DNA from: Gemmatimonadaceae bacterium
GTDB lineage: Bacteria; Latescibacterota; UBA2968; UBA8231
Assembly: GCA_002726335.1 (NCBI GenBank)
Contig: PBSR01000115.1
Coordinates: 1 to 7,662 of the forward strand
Direction of reading: 5' to 3'
Length of the DNA stretch: 7,662 nucleotides
The notes under the pieces are model-generated. The model was not told the DNA's origin, searched no databases, and saw only the letters and a list, made by a program, of their open reading frames with translations. Shown here in pieces: positions 1 to 6,436 of this stretch. The number at the start of each line of letters is the position of its first letter. Within the stretch, counting starts at the first letter, position 1. The translations under genes and the position numbers were made by a program.

Positions 1-840
1 AAGGTCGTACTGATCACCGGCGCTTCGATGGGGATCGGCCGCCACTGCGCCGCCCGACTGGCAGCCCGGGGCGATCACGTCTACGGCACGAGCCGCGAGC
101 CGGCATCCGTCGAGGCGGTGGACGGCGTGAATCTGGTTCGCCTCGACGTAGCCAGCGACGAGTCTGTGCGCGGCTGCATCGACACCGTGCTGGAGCGGGA
201 GGGTTGCATCGACGTGCTGGTGAACAACGCCGGCTTCGGTTACGGGGGGGCCGTGGAGGAGACCTCCGTCGACGAGGCCCGGCACATCTTCGAGATCTAC
301 ACTCTCGGTATCCTGCGCATGTGTCAGGCAGTGCTTCCCGCCATGCGTCAGCAGGGACAGGGACACATCGTCAACATCAGCTCCCTGGGGGGACTGATGG
401 CCATGCCCTTCCAAGGGCTCTACAACGCCAGCAAGTTCGCCCTCGAAGGACTGTCAGAGGCGCTGCGCATGGAAGTCAGACCCTTCGGAATTCATGTCAC
501 CCTCGTCGAGCCAGGTGACGTGTCCACCCAGTTCACCCGCAACCGACTCATGACCACCGCATCACGGCAGAGTCCGGTGTACCGACAGCAGCAGACGAAG
601 ACCATGGCCATCGTCGAGCAGGATGAAGCCGGTGGCATCTCGCCGGCAAGAGTCGCCGAGCTGGTGGAGAAAGTCATCTCCCGCCGGGCGCCTCGCAGGC
701 GCTACGTCGCCGCCCATCGGTTGCAGCGGCTGGCGGCCTGGCTCGACGGCGTGCTGCCTCAGGCGATGATGGAGTATCTGATCATGGACCACTACGACAT
801 GGATCGCCGTCGAAGTGCCCCTGCAGGAGGCAGATCATGA
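1..840 (+). CDS. Short-chain dehydrogenase/reductase (SDR), 5' end cut by window edge
   Basis: This is a classical SDR that interconverts an alcohol and a carbonyl using NAD(P)H. The frame is open from base 1. The cofactor motif TGASMGIG sits at codons 6-13, so only a few N-terminal residues lie outside the window; the internal ATG at 28 falls inside this motif and cannot be the true start. Other hallmarks are NNAG at 75-78, the catalytic Ser in NISS (codon 128) and YNASK at 141-145 with catalytic Tyr141 and Lys145. The Ser-to-Tyr spacing of 13 is canonical. The substrate region after VEPGDV is longer than in minimal SDRs and ends in a basic, then hydrophobic, tail. No signal peptide is seen. 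The stop TGA overlaps the ATG of the aminotransferase gene by four bases (ATGA), so the two are probably co-translated. The family is certain; the substrate is unknown. Confidence 0.93.
   Translation, partial: KVVLITGASMGIGRHCAARLAARGDHVYGTSREPASVEAVDGVNLVRLDVASDESVRGCIDTVLEREGCIDVLVNNAGFGYGGAVEETSVDEARHIFEIYTLGILRMCQAVLPAMRQQGQGHIVNISSLGGLMAMPFQGLYNASKFALEGLSEALRMEVRPFGIHVTLVEPGDVSTQFTRNRLMTTASRQSPVYRQQQTKTMAIVEQDEAGGISPARVAELVEKVISRRAPRRRYVAAHRLQRLAAWLDGVLPQAMMEYLIMDHYDMDRRRSAPAGGRS
825..830 (+). promoter_or_regulatory. Ribosome binding site of the aminotransferase gene
   Basis: A perfect AGGAGG lies six bases before the ATG at 837, inside the last codons of the SDR gene. It fixes the start of the aminotransferase and supports translational coupling across the ATGA overlap. 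Confidence 0.8.
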
Positions 841-2318
841 ACCTGCGCGACAAGATCGAGACGTACGTCGAGAGCACCGATGTCGATGCCGCGTACAGCA
901 AGCACATCAGCCACTTCTATGCCCGCTATCTCGAATCCCTTGGACTGGGCCAGAAGCGCTTCGTGGACTCAACCGAGCATCATCTGATCGATGCCGACGG
1001 GCAGCGCTACCTCGATCTTGTGGCTGGCTACGGCACCTGTCACTGGGGTCGACACCCGGCCGTCCAGGAGGCTCTGTGCCAACTGCACGAGCTGCACCTG
1101 CCCAGCCTGGTGCAGTTTCAGCTGCCCGTGCTCTCCACCATGCTGGCCGAAGAGATCCTGGACTATGCCGGAAGCCGCTATGAGCGCCTGTTCTTCACCA
1201 ACGGCGGCGCCGAGGCCACCGAATACGCCCTGAAGATGGCGCGCGCCGTCACCGGTCGGCAACGGATGCTCTGCTTCGAGGGGGGCTATCACGGCCTCAC
1301 CCTCGGGGCGCTGTCGATCAACGGTATGGAGGCCCACCAGAAGCTGTTCTCTCTCCAGGGGGAGAATCCGATTCTGCCTTTCGGTGACCTCGATGCCGTG
1401 GAGGACGCCTTCCGTCGTCATCCCAAGCAGATCGCCGGCGTCTTCCTCGAACCCGTTCAAGGCCGGACCGGCGAGGTCGCCTCACCCGAGTTCACGCAGG
1501 GGCTGCGGCAGCTGTGCGACCGCCACGGGGCCCTGCTCGTCTTCGACGAGATCAAGACCGGCTTCGGCCGAACGGGCAAGCGGTTCTCTTATGAGTGGCA
1601 CGACGTTCTGCCCGACGTGGTCACCATCGCCAAGGGCATCAGCGGCGGCGAGACGCCCGTGGGGGCCGTCCTCTACAGTGCCGAGGTCTACCGCAAGATC
1701 TACGGTCTCATCGACCGCATCGCCGTGTGGTCGTCGACATTCAAGGAGAATAACCTGTCCATGGCGGTCGGCCTGGCGGTCATGGAGCTCTACCGCGACA
1801 ATCCGCAGATCCATGACCACGTTCTGGCAGCCGAGGCGCGTGTGCGCGAGCGGCTCGAGGGGCACTCGCAAGATCGCTATCGACTCTCTGTCGGCGGTCG
1901 GGGGCTGCTGCTGACGGTGCGGATCGAGCACGTCGACGGGAAGAAGTGGGTTCACTCGCTCATGGACACCCTCGAGGGCGATCTCTTCTACGATATGGTC
2001 TGCCGCCAGCTGTTCACGCAGAAGCAGATCCTGGTGTCCCTGCCGAATCGTTTCGGCGCCAGTCTGGCTCTGATCCCGGCGCTCAACCTGCCCCTGGCGG
2101 AGTTCAACCGGAACGGCCAGCTCGCCGCCGCCGCCTTCGAACACCTGGGCTTCCCAATACCACGGCCTCGAGCGGGCCCACGCCGACTGTGGCGGGGCGG
2201 ACTGCCTGGCCTGCCTTGGTGGCTGTCGCCGGGAGTCGAAGCAGAGCGCCCCGGTGACCACCTTGAGATCGGCACGTCGGCGTGGTGTCGAGGTGGTCAC
2301 CCGTTTCCACGCCCATGA
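837..2318 (+). CDS. Class III PLP-dependent aminotransferase, with aberrant C-terminal read-through
   Basis: This is a fold-type I PLP enzyme of the class III (omega) aminotransferase family, which moves an amino group between an amine or omega-amino acid and a keto acid or aldehyde. NGGAEA at residues 122-127 contributes to phosphate binding and GGYHG follows. The PLP-pyridine Asp is D237 in DEIKTGFGR, and the Schiff-base lysine is K266 in IAKGISGG. Recognisable aminotransferase sequence ends near residue 438 (FEHLG), close to the usual family length of 420-460. The remaining 55 or so residues are Pro/Arg/Trp-rich and do not resemble the family. They are an out-of-frame reading of the following GMC gene, so the natural stop appears lost at a junction near 2150. 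The catalytic core looks intact. The upstream SDR and downstream GMC enzyme could supply the carbonyl substrate (inference). The exact substrate cannot be read from the sequence. Confidence 0.9.
   Translation: MNLRDKIETYVESTDVDAAYSKHISHFYARYLESLGLGQKRFVDSTEHHLIDADGQRYLDLVAGYGTCHWGRHPAVQEALCQLHELHLPSLVQFQLPVLSTMLAEEILDYAGSRYERLFFTNGGAEATEYALKMARAVTGRQRMLCFEGGYHGLTLGALSINGMEAHQKLFSLQGENPILPFGDLDAVEDAFRRHPKQIAGVFLEPVQGRTGEVASPEFTQGLRQLCDRHGALLVFDEIKTGFGRTGKRFSYEWHDVLPDVVTIAKGISGGETPVGAVLYSAEVYRKIYGLIDRIAVWSSTFKENNLSMAVGLAVMELYRDNPQIHDHVLAAEARVRERLEGHSQDRYRLSVGGRGLLLTVRIEHVDGKKWVHSLMDTLEGDLFYDMVCRQLFTQKQILVSLPNRFGASLALIPALNLPLAEFNRNGQLAAAAFEHLGFPIPRPRAGPRRLWRGGLPGLPWWLSPGVEAERPGDHLEIGTSAWCRGGHPFPRP
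2145..2253 (+). other. Junction where aminotransferase sequence changes to GMC oxidoreductase sequence in another frame
   Basis: Up to about 2145 the third frame encodes aminotransferase. From about 2158 the first frame encodes GMC-like sequence, starting YHGLERAHADCGG and running into the annotated GMC fragment. The first frame is open from 2074, after a TGA at 2071-2073, but I see no ATG and no usable start with a ribosome binding site before 2254. An aminotransferase stop, a GMC start and the GMC FAD-binding segment are all missing at once. A deletion of about 0.6 kb, or an assembly collapse, explains this more simply than a single frameshift. Confidence 0.7.
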
Positions 2319-3090
2319 CCTCGAGGTCCGGCGTGACGAAGTCACGGTACGAGGCCACAGAGACGGCAAGGGCCTGGAACTGCACGGCCGTCACGTCGTG
2401 CTGGCAGCCGGGGCCATGGGCACGCCGCCACTGCTGTTCCGCTCCGGGTACGGCAAGCGCATTCCCGGGCTGGGACGACACTTCACCTGCCATCCTCAGT
2501 TCATGGCCTGCGCCCGTCTGGATGCTGTGGTCGACGCCCACCGCGGCTTCTTCCAGAGCGTGGGCTGCAGCGACTCACGTTTCGAGGAACGGGGATTCAA
2601 GTTCGAGACGAACTTCATGCCACCCATCATCTTCTCGATGCTCTTCGGCGGTGCCGGCGGCTCCGTGTACGACATGATCGGTGACTACCGCCGCATGGCC
2701 TGCCTGGAGATCTCGATCCGCGACGATGACGAACCCGGTGCCATCCGCCCTCGACACGGCGGCGGCACCGTCATCGACCGGCCTCTGGGAGCGTCGCATC
2801 GAGACAAACTCGCTGACGCGACGCAGGTCGTGCACGAGTGTTTTGTGCAGATGGGCGCCACCGACACGTGGTTCTGCCCGCGGGCTTTCTCCGTCCACCC
2901 CATGGGGGGCTGCACCCTCGGGTCCGATCCGGCCGACGCCGCGGTGGACGAGTCATTTCACCTGTTCGGCGAGGAACGCGTCTACGTGTGCGACTCGAGC
3001 ACTTTCCCCAATGCCCCGGGCCGCAATCCATCACTGACGGTGATGGCCCTGGCACTGCGGGCCAGCGAGGTGATGCTGCGTGAGGCCTGA
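2254..3090 (+). CDS. GMC-family oxidoreductase, N-terminally truncated (probable gene remnant)
   Basis: This is the C-terminal part of a glucose-methanol-choline flavoprotein, a family that oxidises alcohols with FAD. AAGAMGTPPLL followed by GLGRHFTCHP is the typical post-FAD segment. SVHPMGGC carries the likely catalytic His (codon at 2896-2898). DSSTFPNAPGRNPSLT near the C-terminus is the family end motif, with Asn as the probable second active-site residue. Homology in the same frame reaches back to about 2158, giving some 310 residues against the usual 500-550. The N-terminal GxGxxG dinucleotide-binding motif and about 190 residues are absent. The GTG at 2254 is only the first available start in this frame and is unlikely to be natural. 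Without the FAD fold the product should be inactive, unless the missing part reflects an assembly error. The stop lies inside the start of the next gene. Confidence 0.82.
   Translation: MTTLRSARRRGVEVVTRFHAHDLEVRRDEVTVRGHRDGKGLELHGRHVVLAAGAMGTPPLLFRSGYGKRIPGLGRHFTCHPQFMACARLDAVVDAHRGFFQSVGCSDSRFEERGFKFETNFMPPIIFSMLFGGAGGSVYDMIGDYRRMACLEISIRDDDEPGAIRPRHGGGTVIDRPLGASHRDKLADATQVVHECFVQMGATDTWFCPRAFSVHPMGGCTLGSDPADAAVDESFHLFGEERVYVCDSSTFPNAPGRNPSLTVMALALRASEVMLREA
3067..3073 (+). promoter_or_regulatory. Ribosome binding site of the small GMC-linked gene
   Basis: GAGGTGA matches the anti-Shine-Dalgarno consensus almost fully and lies six bases before the GTG at 3080. It supports that GTG as the start, inside the last codons of the GMC gene. 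Confidence 0.7.
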
Positions 3091-3487
3091 GCCGTCGTCA
3101 GCATACCTCACTGGTCTGCAGATACGGGCCCTGGTGCGTGTGGGCAACATCTATCTGCCTGGAAACGCCGAGTTCCTCTCCTTCGAAGAGCTGGGCTGTG
3201 TCGAGCACGTCGATGGTGTCGTCGCTCACGCCGATGCCGCTGATCTCCGGATGCTGAGGATCCTGCTGACAGCCCTGTGGTTCCTGCCACGCTCGCTTCT
3301 GGGGAAGATCGTCGGCCTCGGACTGCGCGCGTTCCACGAGGATTTTCCCCTGGCGGCCACCTTCCGCGAACTGGACTACGGTCTCAACGGTCTGGCAAAG
3401 ACGCTCTACTTCTCCGGCCGCAAAGGGAGCACCTGCCCGGAACCAGATCCTCTCGAACTGATGGGTTATTCTCCGAAGGTAGAGTGA
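3080..3487 (+). CDS. Small protein following the GMC oxidoreductase, possible gluconate 2-dehydrogenase subunit 3-like partner
   Basis: This 135-residue protein starts at a GTG backed by a strong ribosome binding site, and overlaps the GMC stop by 11 bases. The pattern of an LPG motif near residue 27, a short acidic segment, then long amphipathic helices (LRMLRILLTALWFLP and following) resembles the small helical subunits or N-terminal domains that accompany GMC dehydrogenases, such as the gluconate 2-dehydrogenase subunit 3 family. That is pattern recognition and not a firm assignment. No twin-arginine or Sec signal is evident. The 52-80 stretch is hydrophobic enough for membrane association. 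Its 3' end overlaps the convergent glycosyltransferase gene by 22 bases. By context it probably helps the GMC enzyme fold or pass electrons; if the GMC gene is broken it may be left without a partner. Confidence 0.7.
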   Translation: MRPEPSSAYLTGLQIRALVRVGNIYLPGNAEFLSFEELGCVEHVDGVVAHADAADLRMLRILLTALWFLPRSLLGKIVGLGLRAFHEDFPLAATFRELDYGLNGLAKTLYFSGRKGSTCPEPDPLELMGYSPKVE

Positions 3488-4494
3488 CCCTTTGTGGTCG
3501 CCGGGCAGTCCTGCTGCTCCTGACGCGGATCAGCCTCTGGGCCCGACGCATCGCTGGCGATCTCGATCTTCTTCACTCGTGTCAACGTGTCTTCCATCAG
3601 CATGCGGTTGGTAGCGATCAGGTCGGCGATGATGCCGGTGAGAAACATCTGGAACCCCGCCAGCAGCAGCACGGCCGCCAGAATCACCGACTGCACGTGC
3701 AGCTCGCCCTGCGTGGTAAACAGGAAGTAGTAGAGGAACCGCAGCCCCAGGGCGACGCCAACCGCAAAGGTGAGGAGCCCGAAGGTGGCGAATATCTTCA
3801 GCGCCTTGTAGCGGGCGTACGTGCGCAGCGAGATCGAACCCGACTTGAGGACGAACTCGCCGACATTGGAAAACAGCCGGGACTCCCGAACCTTGGGATT
3901 GGTCCGGATCGGCACGACGACGACGCCCCAACCGTCCTGGCCGGCCTGCACGACATGTTCCGCGGTGTGGTCGAAGTCGGTGAACATCGAGATCTTCAGC
4001 GCCGTCTCCCGGGTGTAGGCGCGGAAGCCCGAGGCGACATCAGGTATCTCGAGGCCCCCGAGCCGCGAGATCACACGACTGCCGAACTTCTGTAGTGTAC
4101 GTTTGAGGAAATTGAAGTGGCCGATGTCACCGGTACGGCGGTCGCCGATGACAAGGTCAGCCCGACCCTCGAGGATGGGCTTGACCAACTCCCGGATGTC
4201 GCCGCCGAAGTACTGGTTGTCGCCGTCGGTGTTGATGATGATGTCGGCACCCAGGCGCAGCGCGTTGTCGAAGCCGGCCTTGAAGGCGTGGCCGAGACCC
4301 CGGTTCTGCGGAAAGCGGATGATGTGGTCGGCGCCGCACTCACGGGCCACCTCGGCGGTCCGGTCTGTCGAGCCGTCATCAATGATGAGGATCTCGACGC
4401 GGTCGAGACCTTCTACCTCTCGCGGGATGTCGGCCATCGTCGCCGGCAGGGTCTCTTCCTCGTTGAGGCAGGGAATCTGGACGATCAGTTTCAA
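3466..4494 (-). CDS. Family 2 glycosyltransferase with two C-terminal membrane helices (polyprenyl-phosphate sugar transferase type)
   Basis: This is an inverting GT-A glycosyltransferase like dolichol-phosphate mannosyltransferase. It probably moves a sugar from a nucleotide donor to a polyprenyl phosphate at the cytoplasmic membrane face. With the TTG start at 4494, residues 4-14 (IVQIPCLNEEE) form the opening strand and loop. VEILIIDDGSTDRT is at 33-46, and the metal-binding DGD is at 90-92 in NTDGDNQY. Two hydrophobic helices, about 234-259 and 268-292, anchor the C-terminus. A charged cytoplasmic tail follows, giving 342 residues. I chose TTG because it makes a TTGA overlap with the upstream stop and has AGGAG at the proper distance. 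The longer open frame to 4617 adds low-complexity sequence that lies over the upstream gene. The sugar and acceptor cannot be assigned. The gene is probably co-translated with the upstream flavoprotein reductase. Confidence 0.92.
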   Translation of the reverse strand: MKLIVQIPCLNEEETLPATMADIPREVEGLDRVEILIIDDGSTDRTAEVARECGADHIIRFPQNRGLGHAFKAGFDNALRLGADIIINTDGDNQYFGGDIRELVKPILEGRADLVIGDRRTGDIGHFNFLKRTLQKFGSRVISRLGGLEIPDVASGFRAYTRETALKISMFTDFDHTAEHVVQAGQDGWGVVVVPIRTNPKVRESRLFSNVGEFVLKSGSISLRTYARYKALKIFATFGLLTFAVGVALGLRFLYYFLFTTQGELHVQSVILAAVLLLAGFQMFLTGIIADLIATNRMLMEDTLTRVKKIEIASDASGPEADPRQEQQDCPATTKGHSTFGE

Positions 4495-5369
4495 CCCCAG
4501 CTCTCCTGTTTGATCTGTGATTTTTCCAGTCCGGCATCTTTCAGCAGCTGCATCATGTGCTCGATGAAGCGCGGTTGCGGCTCCACGCCCTTGGCTTTGG
4601 CCTCCTGCCGTTCCCACGGCAATACCCCCGGTCCACAGCTGAAGACGAGACAGTTGGACGGATCGGGGACATACCGCGCGATGAGTTCGGCATCGACCCG
4701 CCCGCGTCGGCCCACCGGCTCGATGTCGACGGGATCTTCACGCGTCAGGCAATGGACGATCTCGAGACGATCGGGATGCGCGCGAGCCAGAGCGGCAAAG
4801 TCGTCGTAGTAGATGATATCCGCTTTCGTTTTGCTGCTGTAGAGCAGAACATGGCGCAGACCGTCATCGACGTGCAGGCTGTGTTTGATCAGAGCATAGT
4901 TCGGTACGATCCCGGACCCGGCACACACGTGCAGAATGTTGTCGGTGCGGTCGTGGGCATCCGCGGGCAGGGTATAGGCGCCGGCGAACCCCTTGATGAC
5001 AACGGGTGTACCCGGTGCGCAGTTGCGCGTCAGCGACGGCGAAAGAACCGGTGGGTACTTCGACTCACCCGGCCAGAAGCGCTCTTCCTTGATCGTGACG
5101 AGGATGTGTCGTTCGTGCGGCGCCGAGCCCATGGAATAGGCGCGTGGCTTCTCCCTGCCTCCCTTGATTTCCTCGAGATAGGCGATGGTTTGCTCGAGGA
5201 AGGCGAACTGATGCGGGTCGATGGTGATGAACTGCCCCGCGCGGTAGTCGCGAGGCTCTTCGCCAAGGTCGAGAAACAGCGAGGCCGTGTCGTGCGTCTG
5301 TTCCCGCACCTCGGCGACGACGGTCTCGATCTCGCGCACCTTGCGCCGTACGGATTCAGCTTCCGCCAC
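4491..5369 (-). CDS. FAD/NAD(P)-binding oxidoreductase of the ferredoxin-NADP reductase superfamily
   Basis: This 292-residue flavoprotein of the ferredoxin reductase type moves electrons between NAD(P)H and a carrier or oxygenase. The N-terminal beta-barrel holds YRAGQF (42-47) and the FAD motif RAYS at 76-79 followed by MGSAPHE. GFAGAY is at 127-132. The nicotinamide domain begins at HVCAGSGIVPNY (147-158) and ends with the conserved SCGPG. No [2Fe-2S] ferredoxin domain is attached at either end, so an external electron acceptor is expected. The insert between the GQF and RAYS motifs (roughly 48-75) is longer than in plant-type reductases; it resembles reductase subunits of bacterial oxygenase systems, which is a guess. 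The start is GTG, one base into a preceding TAG, with only a weak ribosome binding site. Its stop overlaps the glycosyltransferase TTG by three bases (shared TTGA). Confidence 0.88.
   Translation of the reverse strand: MAEAESVRRKVREIETVVAEVREQTHDTASLFLDLGEEPRDYRAGQFITIDPHQFAFLEQTIAYLEEIKGGREKPRAYSMGSAPHERHILVTIKEERFWPGESKYPPVLSPSLTRNCAPGTPVVIKGFAGAYTLPADAHDRTDNILHVCAGSGIVPNYALIKHSLHVDDGLRHVLLYSSKTKADIIYYDDFAALARAHPDRLEIVHCLTREDPVDIEPVGRRGRVDAELIARYVPDPSNCLVFSCGPGVLPWERQEAKAKGVEPQPRFIEHMMQLLKDAGLEKSQIKQESWG
4503..4507 (-). promoter_or_regulatory. Ribosome binding site of the glycosyltransferase gene
   Basis: AGGAG on the minus strand lies eight bases before the TTG at 4494 and inside the end of the reductase gene. 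It decides the glycosyltransferase start in favour of TTG over the much longer open frame. Confidence 0.65.
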
Positions 5370-5413
5370 TAGGGAACCCCGGCTGCGCGTGTCTGGTGCG
5401 TGTGATCGTCCAT
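5369..5413 (-). other. Possible 14-residue upstream open reading frame before the reductase
   Basis: On the minus strand an ATG at 5413 opens a frame of 14 codons ending in a TAG that overlaps the reductase GTG by one base (TAGTG). GGAG lies three bases before the ATG, which is closer than optimal. It fills most of the 56-base gap after the kinase-like gene. It could be a leader peptide feeding ribosomes into the reductase, or simply chance. Confidence 0.2.
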
Positions 5414-5425
5414 GGTCTCCGTCGT

Positions 5426-6436
5426 TCAGGCGAAATTGAGTGGTTGCAGACCGCGTCGGATCTCGAGCGCCCTGGGGTCGCGGCTGAGAGGTGTAACCAA
5501 CGCCTGGACGAGGCCGGACATATCACCATGGGACGTGGTCAGGAAACGTCGCGCCAGCAGGAGCAGGAACAGGATGTGGTGCCCATCGACAGCGTCGCTG
5601 GCCAACGGTGAGGCAGCGACGCCGCCGCTGTCGAGGAGGCTCGTACCACTGCCATCGACGCTCGTAGTATACTGAACGGCCCGACGCTCGGTCCAGTCCC
5701 AGCCGACCTTCGCAAGCTCGAGAAACGTGATGCGTTCACAGGGTTCGTCGACGACGATGTTCGCTGGTTGGTAGTCGGTGGCGCCCAGCGATGGCGGGCG
5801 TTCACCGAGTCGGCGGCACAGATGCTTGAGTTGTGTCGCCAGTCCGGCGGTCATCTCGTCCCGCCGACGAGCCCGCCAGAGTCGCGACAGGCCGTCCACG
5901 GCGATCTCGCCGATCTCCGCCCACCGGGTCATGAGATCCCCGGGGTCGGCGCCGGGGATGACGCGGGCGCCCCACTCGAGCTCGGGAGCGGCCAACAGCG
6001 ACTCGATACGGAACAACCCGGCCAGGACGCGGGCTCCCAGGCGCCGGCGTGTCGACGGATCAACCGAGGGGATCTGCTCGGCCAGCGTCAGCCGACCGGC
6101 GTATTCCAGCAGGATGATCTGCATCTCTGGATCGATACCGAAGGCAACGGGTACGGCGCCCCCATGTTGGCGCAGATGCCGCAGGGCATCGAATTCGACA
6201 CGCAGCAGATCGTGGGGTTCGTCCCGGGTGTAGATGCCGTAGAACTGGTGTTTGGCCACGAGGCGACCACCATCCGCCAGGTCGACGAGCCAGACGTCGT
6301 CAGCCAGGCCCGTGATTCGGCGAACGGTGGGGGTCCCTGGCAGCAGGTCGGGAACGCAGACCATGAGCCGGGCGCGCACCCGCTGCTCCCACTGGGCATC
6401 GGTGAGAGGCGTCAGTTCTGCCCGGGTGGTCGTCAA
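5426..6436 (-). CDS. Divergent APH/kinase-fold phosphotransferase-like protein
   Basis: This 336-residue protein resembles the aminoglycoside phosphotransferase / choline kinase fold, which phosphorylates small molecules with ATP. An N-lobe beta sheet has VAKHQ with the candidate ATP lysine K62, a helix with E81 (LLRVEFDALRHL) and the hinge LLEYAG at 109-114. The catalytic loop is atypical: in place of HGDxxxxN it reads ATDYQPAN, keeping D221 and N226 but losing the His. The metal-binding Asp of the usual iDwe motif appears as E240 in ITFLEL, so activity is uncertain. The C-terminal part is helical, with a hydrophobic ILFLLLLARRFL segment. The start is a TTG whose bases overlap the preceding TGA (TTGA). 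No ribosome binding site is clear, so translation probably depends on coupling to the lectin-like gene. It could be a true small-molecule kinase or a pseudokinase. Confidence 0.75.
   Translation of the reverse strand: MTTTRAELTPLTDAQWEQRVRARLMVCVPDLLPGTPTVRRITGLADDVWLVDLADGGRLVAKHQFYGIYTRDEPHDLLRVEFDALRHLRQHGGAVPVAFGIDPEMQIILLEYAGRLTLAEQIPSVDPSTRRRLGARVLAGLFRIESLLAAPELEWGARVIPGADPGDLMTRWAEIGEIAVDGLSRLWRARRRDEMTAGLATQLKHLCRRLGERPPSLGATDYQPANIVVDEPCERITFLELAKVGWDWTERRAVQYTTSVDGSGTSLLDSGGVAASPLASDAVDGHHILFLLLLARRFLTTSHGDMSGLVQALVTPLSRDPRALEIRRGLQPLNFA

Noticed and set aside
837..2318. A natural aminotransferase-GMC fusion enzyme
   Set aside because: The two parts are in different frames and the GMC part lacks its FAD-binding domain, so a functional fusion is not supported.
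1482..2369. Long minus-strand open frame of 295 codons opposite the aminotransferase
   Set aside because: It is antisense to clear aminotransferase motifs and its protein has no recognisable domain; GC-rich coding DNA commonly leaves such shadow frames.
3277..4095. Plus-strand open frame of 272 codons over the glycosyltransferase
   Set aside because: It is antisense to conserved glycosyltransferase sequence and its product is low-complexity Arg/Glu/Gln-rich.
4117..5372. Two long plus-strand open frames (4117-4809 and 4557-5372) over the reductase and glycosyltransferase
   Set aside because: They are antisense to genes with intact family motifs and show no domain of their own.
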